NCBI GenBank assembly: GCA_946612405.1
Contig: CAMOEQ010000024.1
Coordinates: 1-7,226 of the forward strand
Direction: 5' to 3'
Source of the DNA: an uncultured Erysipelotrichaceae bacterium
GTDB taxonomy: Bacteria > Bacillota_I > Bacilli_A > RFN20 > CAG-826
DNA length: 7,226 nt
The translations under genes were made by a program, and so were the position numbers. Below, piece by piece: positions 1 through 5,141 of the stretch (its first letter is position 1; each line of letters starts with the position of its first letter). The notes under the pieces are model-generated. The model was not told where the DNA came from. It searched no databases and saw only the letters and a list, made by a program, of their open reading frames with translations.

Positions 1-1427
1 CAAATAAATTCCATATAGAATTTAGCAACGTCAACCATACAGTTATCTTCATCCATGACAATCGCACCACCAGAACCCATCATTGAGCCTCTAGCGACCA
101 ATGAATCAAAATCGATTTCAACATCGAGATCTTTTTCGGTTAAACATCCGCCAGAAGGACCACCGGTTTGAATGGCTTTGAATTTTTTGCCATTTGGAAT
201 TCCGCCACCGATATCATAGATAAGTTCTCTTAGTGTTGTACCCATTGGAACTTCAACTAAGCCGACATTATTGACTTTGCCACCTAAAGCGAAAACTTTT
301 GTTCCTTTAGATTTTTCAGTACCAATAGAGGCAAATTTATCAGCACCTTCTCTTAAAATCCAAGAGACAGAAGCTAATGTTTCAACGTTATTGATAATTG
401 ATGGTTTACCCCATAAACCTTTAACAGCTGGGAATGGAGGACGAGGTCTAGGCATACCACGTTTTCCTTCGATTGAATTTAATAAAGCAGTTTCTTCACC
501 ACAAACGAAGGCGCCTGCACCTAATCTAATATGACATCTAAATGAGAAATTGGAACCAAGGATGTTATCGCCTAATAAACCAACTTCTTCGAGTTCTTTA
601 ATCGCAATTCTTAATCTTTCAACGGCGATTGGATATTCAGCACGGACATAGAAATAGCCGTTTTGAGCACCGATGGCATAGCCAGCGATCATCATACCTT
701 CGATAACGCCTACTGGGTTACCTTCAAGGATTGAACGGTCCATAAATGCACCTGGATCGCCTTCATCACCATTACAAATAACGTATTTATCTTTGCTATC
801 TTGATTTAAAGCAAATTGCCATTTACGACCAGTTGGGAAGCCGGCTCCTCCACGACCTCTAAGGCCGGATTTGAGCACTTCATCAACAACTTCTTGTTGG
901 GACATACCAAGAGCTCTTTTTAAACCTTGGAATGCTCCAAAGCCAAAGGCTTCGTCTAATTGTTCAGGATTAATCATCGAGCAACCATGAAGGGCAATAC
1001 GTTTTTGTTTCTTATAGAAATTGATATCGTCTTGTCTTTCAACTTTTTCATGGGTGGATGGATCGACATAAAGTAAATCTTCGATGCATTTACCACCGAT
1101 GACATCTTCTTCGATGATTCTTTCAACATCGCTAACTTTAACAGCGCGATATAATCTATCTTCTGGGAAGACTTTGACGAATGGGCCTTGAGAACAGAAT
1201 CCAAAGCAACCAACGCGGTTTACTGTTGCTTTATCTTCAAGACCTTTTTCTTTAATTAATTGTTGTAATTTTTCTAAAATCTCATTTGAATTTGAAGAGA
1301 TACAACCTGTACCACCACAAACGACGAGATGTTTTTTACCATCTTTACCACCAAATTTAGTTTCTAAGCAGCTCGAACAATGAGCAATCTTTTCATTTAA
1401 TTGCTTTTCAGATGTAATCTTCTCCAT
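1..1427 (-). CDS. nuoF: NuoF/HydB/HndC-type NADH-binding flavoprotein subunit (3' end cut by window)
   Basis: NADH- and FMN-binding iron-sulfur subunit of a cytoplasmic redox complex; it exchanges electrons between NAD(H) and iron-sulfur clusters. 475 residues are visible. Residues 1-95 form a thioredoxin-like [2Fe-2S] domain with cysteines C37, C42, C74 and C78 (C-x4-C and C-x3-C). This N-terminal domain is typical of HydB/HndC proteins and absent from classical complex I NuoF. The NuoF core follows: SGLRGRGGAGFPTG (187-200) and CNGDEGDPGAFMDR (218-231) for FMN/NADH binding, then GAFVCGEETALL (305-316). Sequence stops at about residue 475, just before the expected N3 cluster cysteines and the C-terminal ferredoxin-like domain, so roughly 120-150 residues are missing by comparison with the family. 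The ATG overlaps the nuoE stop as TAATG, with AGGAGG seven bases upstream. An extra CSSC (17-20) precedes the cluster domain. Partners are likely a [FeFe]-hydrogenase or formate dehydrogenase; which one cannot be told here. Confidence 0.95.
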   Translation of the reverse strand, partial: MEKITSEKQLNEKIAHCSSCLETKFGGKDGKKHLVVCGGTGCISSNSNEILEKLQQLIKEKGLEDKATVNRVGCFGFCSQGPFVKVFPEDRLYRAVKVSDVERIIEEDVIGGKCIEDLLYVDPSTHEKVERQDDINFYKKQKRIALHGCSMINPEQLDEAFGFGAFQGLKRALGMSQQEVVDEVLKSGLRGRGGAGFPTGRKWQFALNQDSKDKYVICNGDEGDPGAFMDRSILEGNPVGVIEGMMIAGYAIGAQNGYFYVRAEYPIAVERLRIAIKELEEVGLLGDNILGSNFSFRCHIRLGAGAFVCGEETALLNSIEGKRGMPRPRPPFPAVKGLWGKPSIINNVETLASVSWILREGADKFASIGTEKSKGTKVFALGGKVNNVGLVEVPMGTTLRELIYDIGGGIPNGKKFKAIQTGGPSGGCLTEKDLDVEIDFDSLVARGSMMGSGGAIVMDEDNCMVDVAKFYMEFI

Positions 1428-1921
1428 TATGCGGCCTCCTTTTCTGCTAAATCGTGATATTGTTTAATAATTGGGCCAACTTTGTTGACTTCCATCTTTG
1501 GATAAACTTTTCCATCAATGGAAATGGCTGGAGCGATACCACATGCTCCAATGCAACGTAAAGCGTCTAAAGTGAATAAACCATCAGCAGTTGTTTCACC
1601 TGGTTTAATACCAAGGATTTCTGAGAATTTATCCATGACTTGTTGACCGCCTTTAACGTAGCAAGCGGTTCCGAGGCAAACACCGATAACATATTTGCCT
1701 TTTGGGGTTAAACTGAAAAATGAATAGAAAGTAACTACTCCATAAATTTCAGCAACTGGAATACCTGTGAGACTTGAAACGAGTTCTTGAACTTCCAAAG
1801 GAATGTAGCCATATTCTGTCTGAATGGCTTCAAGAATCATCATTAAAGGAGTCTCTTCATCTTTATAGCGATTGACGATGTCTGTAATTTGCTTAACAGC
1901 ATGTCCTTGTAATTTGGCCAT
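1427..1921 (-). CDS. nuoE: NuoE-type [2Fe-2S] (24 kDa-like) subunit of NADH-dependent redox complex
   Basis: Thioredoxin-fold [2Fe-2S] subunit that partners NuoF/HydB and shuttles electrons near the FMN site in the cytoplasm. The 164-residue length is normal for HydC/HndA/NuoE. An N-terminal helical region (about 1-75) contains the family signature region TGIPVAEIYGVVTFYSFF. The cluster ligands are C82 and C87 (CLGTAC) and C123 and C127 (CIGAC), giving the C-x4-C and C-x3-C pattern. The start is well supported: GGAGG at 1932-1928 lies six bases before the ATG. It is the first gene of the visible operon, with a candidate promoter about 35-60 bases upstream, and it overlaps nuoF by one base. 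The adjacent NuoF has the HydB-type N-terminal extension and no membrane complex I gene is seen, so a soluble bifurcating or NAD-reducing complex is more likely than a respiratory complex I. That last point is inference. Confidence 0.96.
   Translation of the reverse strand: MAKLQGHAVKQITDIVNRYKDEETPLMMILEAIQTEYGYIPLEVQELVSSLTGIPVAEIYGVVTFYSFFSLTPKGKYVIGVCLGTACYVKGGQQVMDKFSEILGIKPGETTADGLFTLDALRCIGACGIAPAISIDGKVYPKMEVNKVGPIIKQYHDLAEKEAA
1435..1440 (-). promoter_or_regulatory. Shine-Dalgarno of nuoF inside the nuoE 3' end
   Basis: Perfect AGGAGG seven bases before the nuoF ATG (1427-1425). It is built from the last codons of nuoE (Lys-Glu-Ala-Ala-stop). Together with the TAATG overlap this fixes the nuoF start and points to translational coupling of the two subunits. 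Confidence 0.85.
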
Positions 1922-1949
1922 AAATATCCTCCAAAATATAAAATATCGT

Positions 1950-1967
1950 ATATTATTATAATAATAT
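1950..1967. repeat. Perfect 18-bp AT-only palindrome over the nuoE -10 box
   Basis: ATATTATTA followed directly by its reverse complement TAATAATAT. Its position over the predicted -10 would suit a repressor operator, but AT-only palindromes arise readily by chance in AT-rich spacers. It does not match the TTGTGA-type half-sites described for the NADH-sensing repressor Rex. Confidence 0.4.
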
Positions 1968-1982
1968 TCTTAAAACTCGCAA
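1955..1982 (-). promoter_or_regulatory. Candidate sigma-A-type promoter of the nuoE-nuoF operon
   Basis: On the minus strand, TTGCGA (1982-1977) and a perfect TATAAT (1960-1955) are separated by 16 bases. The expected transcript start is near 1948, giving a leader of about 27 bases that contains the nuoE GGAGG. The -10 box sits inside an 18-bp palindrome. A second -35-like TTGACT occurs at 2024-2019 but lacks a good -10 at proper spacing. Confidence 0.55.
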
Positions 1983-1985
1983 TAT

Positions 1986-2000
1986 TTTATTATTAATAAA
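1986..2000. repeat. 15-bp AT-only palindrome in the divergent promoter region
   Basis: TTTATTA, a central T, then TAATAAA: a perfect inverted repeat just upstream of the predicted nuoE -35 box and 26 bases from the predicted -35 of the plus-strand flavoprotein gene. It could be an operator shared by the divergent genes or simply low-complexity spacer sequence. Confidence 0.3.
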
Positions 2001-2025
2001 GCGTTTTCATAATTAGATAGTCAAC

Positions 2026-2054
2026 TTGTTCAAGACATTTTAAAAGAGTAAAAT
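2026..2054 (+). promoter_or_regulatory. Candidate promoter of the flavin-reductase-like gene
   Basis: TTGTTC (2026-2031) and TAAAAT (2049-2054) are 17 bases apart. The -10 matches consensus at five of six positions; the -35 only at the first three. The predicted transcript start near 2061 leaves a leader of about 22 bases that includes AGGAG at 2069-2073. Confidence 0.5.
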
Positions 2055-2082
2055 TTAAATAGTCATTTAGGAGTTTATACAT

Positions 2083-3000
2083 ATGTCGTCGTTTAAAGAA
2101 ATTAAGGTTGTTGATAATTTTTATCAAAATAATCTATTTTTTCCTATGCCAACCGTGGCAATTACCACTTTAACTAAAGATGGAAAAACTACGATTGGAT
2201 CTTATTCACTTGTTTTTCCTTATTACATCGCCGGAAAAGAATATTATGCGATGATTTTAGAATGTCGTAATTCAAGCAACACCGCTCAAAACATATTAAG
2301 AAACGGAAAATGCGCTCTCAATTTCATCACCGATGATAAAAAAGCGTTTAAAGAGTTAGTTAGATTAGGTTTCCCAGGCAAAACACCTGAAGAAAAAATG
2401 AAAGATTGCATCTTCGAATTAGAAAAAGGAGAAGCTGAAGGAGAACGTCCACTCATCCTTAAGGATGCTTATCAAGTTATTGAATGCACTTGGGACGATT
2501 CTTTAGAAGATGGATTTAAAGCTAAAAAGCACATTGGAGAACTTGAAGGAGTTGAAGGACCATACAACAATTTCAATGGCATAACCTCGAAATTCGGATG
2601 TCACTTCATCTTAAAAATCGATAAGATTTTAATGAAGGAAAAATTTGCTAATAATCTTAAGAATGGATTAAAGAAAAATTCCTTCCCAAAAGTTCCTGTC
2701 GATTATGGTTATCACGATTCCAAAAACTTCTGGTACACTCCATTTAAAAAAGGACCAAAATCATATCCAATCGCCTCTAGTAACGCTGGAAGCGTTGAAT
2801 CGGTCATGTACTGCGCTGAACGATTAGATACTAAAGTCAAATTCACAAAAGAAGCATGCGAAATGTATGTGAAAATTCCTCGTCCATTTATGAAAGCTGC
2901 TCTTCTTCAAATAGCTGAGATTGCTGAAAAAGAAGGAATTGAAGTCATAGATAAAGAAGCGGCGCTCCGCATCGCTGAAATTCGTAAGAATAAAAAATAA
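2083..3000 (+). CDS. Flavin-reductase-like FMN-binding protein with C-terminal PCP_red-like domain
   Basis: Probable cytoplasmic FMN-binding oxidoreductase; its substrate cannot be told from the sequence. Residues about 15-185 resemble the flavin reductase-like split-barrel domain: an N-terminal strand PMPTVAITTLTKDG (21-34), a glycine/serine turn GSYSLVFPYYIAG (39-51), and SSNTAQNI (64-71) leading into CALNFIT (77-83), where family members contact the flavin. The middle (190-245) is basic and aromatic. Residues about 252-300 form a separate two-to-three-helix segment (FTKEA, then KIPRPFMKAAL, IAEKEGIEVID and KEAALRIAEIRK) that resembles the PCP_red domain at the C terminus of ChlB/BchB. The first domain is a fairly confident family call; the second is by motif feel only. 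AGGAG at 2069-2073 lies nine bases from the ATG. The gene is divergent from nuoE, and its TAA abuts the stop of the convergent glycosyltransferase gene. Confidence 0.85.
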   Translation: MSSFKEIKVVDNFYQNNLFFPMPTVAITTLTKDGKTTIGSYSLVFPYYIAGKEYYAMILECRNSSNTAQNILRNGKCALNFITDDKKAFKELVRLGFPGKTPEEKMKDCIFELEKGEAEGERPLILKDAYQVIECTWDDSLEDGFKAKKHIGELEGVEGPYNNFNGITSKFGCHFILKIDKILMKEKFANNLKNGLKKNSFPKVPVDYGYHDSKNFWYTPFKKGPKSYPIASSNAGSVESVMYCAERLDTKVKFTKEACEMYVKIPRPFMKAALLQIAEIAEKEGIEVIDKEAALRIAEIRKNKK

Positions 3001-3828
3001 TCAGTTTTTGTAACGATTTTTAATTTCTTTATATATTTCAAAATCCGTGTCAAATTCGCGGATTTTTAAATAATTCTGCACTTTTTCAATTTCCCATTGT
3101 TTAACGTTATAAACTTTAAATGGAAACCAGCGAATGCCTTTACAGAAATGTTTTACAACTGTATTTTCTTTAACGCTTCTTTGTTCGTTAAAGCGATATT
3201 CATCAGGAAAAAATTCAAAATTAACTTTCGATAAATATAGAGCAGTTTGATCGGTAAAATACATCTTTTTAGTTTTAACTAAATGACGTGCTTTTTCAAG
3301 GAGTTTTGTCTCTCTAATCTTATCCATATTCAAAAGCATGATTCCAGAATTAAAATAATCTTTTTTAATCCATGTTCGACCTAAATAATCATGAGAGGCT
3401 CTAAATTCAAGATCAGTCATATCGATATCATATAATTCTTTAATATCGCCATAAACCATCGTATCGATATCTAAATAAATTACTTTTCCTTTGAATACAT
3501 CATATTGATCCGCTAATAATCGAAGAGTGCAATAAGGTGAATAAACTGGCTTTTCATTCGCATTATTTGCAAGTAGTTTATTATATTCTTTCGCACAATC
3601 AATAATTTCGATATCGAAATTAGGATTATATTTTCTCAACTCTTTTCTAAGGAAATCTGCTTGATCAATTCTGAATGGTTTAAACTTTTCATTTTTATGA
3701 GTAAAATCCATCGTTAAGAAATGGACAAAAATGTCTTCTTTAGTTCTTCTAAGCATCGATAAAAGAGACAAAAGAAGTCCATCAAACATCAAATCATTGC
3801 CAGCGTAAATAATATCAATCATCACCAT
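3001..3828 (-). CDS. Glycosyltransferase family 8 (LgtC-like) protein
   Basis: Retaining GT-A glycosyltransferase that transfers a hexose from a nucleotide sugar, most likely in building a cell-surface glycan; donor and acceptor are unknown. In the 275 residues the GT8 landmarks appear in order: an N-terminal strand IDIIYAGND (4-12), the metal- and nucleotide-binding DxD motif in YLDIDTMVYGDI (118-129; D120 and D122), YFNSGIMLLNMDKI (158-171), FTDQTALY (191-198), and a late H227 in KHFCKGIRWFP resembling the H-x-G region that binds the donor phosphates. No transmembrane segment is seen. Length is close to the catalytic core of the family. The start at 3828 is plausible, but the purine-rich AAGGAAG (3850-3844) lies 15 bases upstream, longer than usual; Met3 (ATG 3822-3820) would be farther still. 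It ends in TGA, next to the opposing gene's TAA, so overlapping 3' transcripts are likely. Confidence 0.92.
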   Translation of the reverse strand: MVMIDIIYAGNDLMFDGLLLSLLSMLRRTKEDIFVHFLTMDFTHKNEKFKPFRIDQADFLRKELRKYNPNFDIEIIDCAKEYNKLLANNANEKPVYSPYCTLRLLADQYDVFKGKVIYLDIDTMVYGDIKELYDIDMTDLEFRASHDYLGRTWIKKDYFNSGIMLLNMDKIRETKLLEKARHLVKTKKMYFTDQTALYLSKVNFEFFPDEYRFNEQRSVKENTVVKHFCKGIRWFPFKVYNVKQWEIEKVQNYLKIREFDTDFEIYKEIKNRYKN

Positions 3829-3872
3829 TATTTTATGTGAAAACTTCCTTATTTAAAATTGTTAATTTACCA

Positions 3873-3900
3873 TTGATAATAAAAATCTCTTTATTTTCAA
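3873..3900 (-). promoter_or_regulatory. Candidate promoter of the GT8 gene
   Basis: On the minus strand, TTGAAA (3900-3895) and TATCAA (3878-3873) are 16 bases apart. The -10 matches at four of six positions. The predicted start near 3866 would give a leader of about 38 bases containing the AAGGAAG element. Tentative, because the whole spacer is AT-rich. Confidence 0.35.
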
Positions 3901-3911
3901 AAAATAAATCA

Positions 3912-3917
3912 TATAAT
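3912..3917 (+). promoter_or_regulatory. TATAAT -10 box of the ATP-grasp gene, possibly leaderless
   Basis: A perfect TATAAT ends only eight bases before the ATG at 3926, so transcription would be expected to begin at or next to the start codon. No Shine-Dalgarno sequence occurs between it and the ATG. The matching -35 is poor: TTTATT at 3890-3895 with 16-base spacing, or CTTTAT with 17. The -10 match is clear; its use is inferred. Confidence 0.45.
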
Positions 3918-3925
3918 CAATACCT

Positions 3926-5113
3926 ATGAACTTTGTATTTATTTCCCCAAATTTTCCCAAAATATATTCCAAATTCGTTAAATGTCTCGCTCTACGAGGA
4001 GTGAGAGTTTTAGGAATTGGTGACGAACCATTTGATTCTCTGAATCAAGAACTAAAACAATATCTTATCGAATATTGTTATGTATCCGACATGAATCGTT
4101 ATGATTGGATGAAAAATACTTTAGGATATCTCTCTTATAAATATGGTCAAATCGATTATATTGAATCCAACAATGAATATTGGATGGAAAATGATGCGAA
4201 ATTAAGAGAAGATTTCGGAGTTAAAAATGGTTATCGTTACCAAGAACTTCTCGGATATAAATGTAAATCTTCAATGAAGAAATATTTTAATGAAGCGGGA
4301 GTTAAAACCGCGAGATATATCATCGTTTCTTCTTTAGAAGAATCTAAGAAGTTTGTTAAGAAAGTTGGCTATCCAGTTTTTGCTAAACCTGATGCTGGAG
4401 TTGGAGCCTCTTCCACTTTTAAAATTTCAAATGAAAAAGAATTAGAAGAATTTCATTCACATGCCTTCCATGAACCATATATTATGGAAGAATATTTAGA
4501 AGGCTATATCGTTACTTTTGATGGCATTGCTAATGAAAAATCAGAAGCTGTCATTTCCTTTAACGAAACATTCCCCACTCCTATTGCTGATGTCGTAAGG
4601 GAAAACAAAGATGTTTATTATTTTGCTAAATCAGAAATGGATGATTCATTTAGAAAAATGGGTGAAAAAGTTGTTAAAGCCTTTAATTTAAAATCGCGAT
4701 GTTTCCATATTGAGTTTTTTAAACTCACCAAGGATAAAGATGGCTTAGCCAAAAAAGGTGAAATCGTCGCCTTAGAAGCTAATTTACGTTCTCCAGGAGG
4801 AGACACTCCAGAGCTTCTTAATTTAGTGTCTAAAGTTGATTATTACGATACTTACGCTCAAATGATAACTGAGCAAATTGGTAAGATTGATAATCAGACT
4901 CAAAAAATATCAATGTCAGTTAATCGTAAAAATGATTTCAAATATGTTGAATCTAACGAAGACATCTATAACTTCTATAAAGATAACATCATTGAACATT
5001 CCCATTATCCTAAGTCATTTAGAGATGCGATGGGAGACGAATTCTATATTGCTTTATTTGATAATATGGATGAAGCAAGTCGCTTCCAAAAATTCGTTCA
5101 CAATAAGAAATAA
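3926..5113 (+). CDS. ATP-grasp domain carboxylate ligase, substrate unknown
   Basis: ATP-dependent ligase expected to activate a carboxylate as an acyl phosphate and join it to an amine or thiol; the actual substrates cannot be inferred. Residues 1-110 form a Rossmann-like preATP-grasp domain beginning with strand MNFVFISPNFP and including RGVRVLGIGDEP (24-35). The ATP-grasp fold follows: GYPVFAKPDAGVGASS (148-163) with nucleotide-binding K154 and a glycine-rich loop, IMEEYLEGY (186-194), FHIEFFKL (260-267), and EIVALEANLRSPGG (279-292), where E263, E284 and N286 are the likely Mg-ATP ligands. Residues about 320-395 are an extra C-terminal portion. It resembles stand-alone PurK/CarB-like ligases in layout rather than D-Ala-D-Ala ligase. 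The ATG at 3926 is forced because the first beta strand starts there, yet no Shine-Dalgarno precedes it. A strong terminator begins at its stop codon, so it is probably monocistronic. It is divergent from the GT8 gene. Confidence 0.9.
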   Translation: MNFVFISPNFPKIYSKFVKCLALRGVRVLGIGDEPFDSLNQELKQYLIEYCYVSDMNRYDWMKNTLGYLSYKYGQIDYIESNNEYWMENDAKLREDFGVKNGYRYQELLGYKCKSSMKKYFNEAGVKTARYIIVSSLEESKKFVKKVGYPVFAKPDAGVGASSTFKISNEKELEEFHSHAFHEPYIMEEYLEGYIVTFDGIANEKSEAVISFNETFPTPIADVVRENKDVYYFAKSEMDDSFRKMGEKVVKAFNLKSRCFHIEFFKLTKDKDGLAKKGEIVALEANLRSPGGDTPELLNLVSKVDYYDTYAQMITEQIGKIDNQTQKISMSVNRKNDFKYVESNEDIYNFYKDNIIEHSHYPKSFRDAMGDEFYIALFDNMDEASRFQKFVHNKK

Positions 5114-5140
5114 TCCGGCAAAGTGCCGGATTTTTCTTTT
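5113..5140 (+). terminator. Rho-independent terminator after the ATP-grasp gene
   Basis: Perfect 8-bp stem: ATCCGGCA (5113-5120) pairs with TGCCGGAT (5124-5131) around an AAG loop and is followed by a T-rich tract to 5140 (five T, C, four T). Its first base is the last base of the TAA. It lies between convergent genes; read on the minus strand, the hairpin is followed by TATTTCTTATTG, so it may also weakly terminate the surface-protein transcript. Confidence 0.92.
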
Positions 5141-5141
5141 C

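Noticed and set aside
271..534. Plus-strand open frame of 87 codons
   Set aside because: Lies entirely antisense to the conserved FMN-binding and CGEET region of nuoF; no ribosome binding site or recognisable protein features.
974..1213. Minus-strand open frame of 79 codons
   Set aside because: Same strand as nuoF but in another frame, inside its coding sequence; the nuoF frame carries the cluster cysteines and family motifs.
2019..2024. TTGACT as the -35 of the nuoE promoter
   Set aside because: No convincing -10 lies 16-18 bases downstream (CTTTAT or TTTATT only); TTGCGA with a perfect TATAAT nearer the gene is better.
2025..2034. CTTG-TT-CAAG inverted repeat over the flavoprotein -35 box
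   Set aside because: Four-base arms are too short to separate from chance, and it does not extend outward.
2964..2975. Short GCGG-CGCT-CCGC hairpin near the end of the flavoprotein gene
   Set aside because: Only a 4-bp stem inside codons, with no U-tract after it, so not a terminator.
4618..4806. Minus-strand open frame of 62 codons
   Set aside because: Antisense to the metal-binding part of the ATP-grasp gene, with no supporting start signal.
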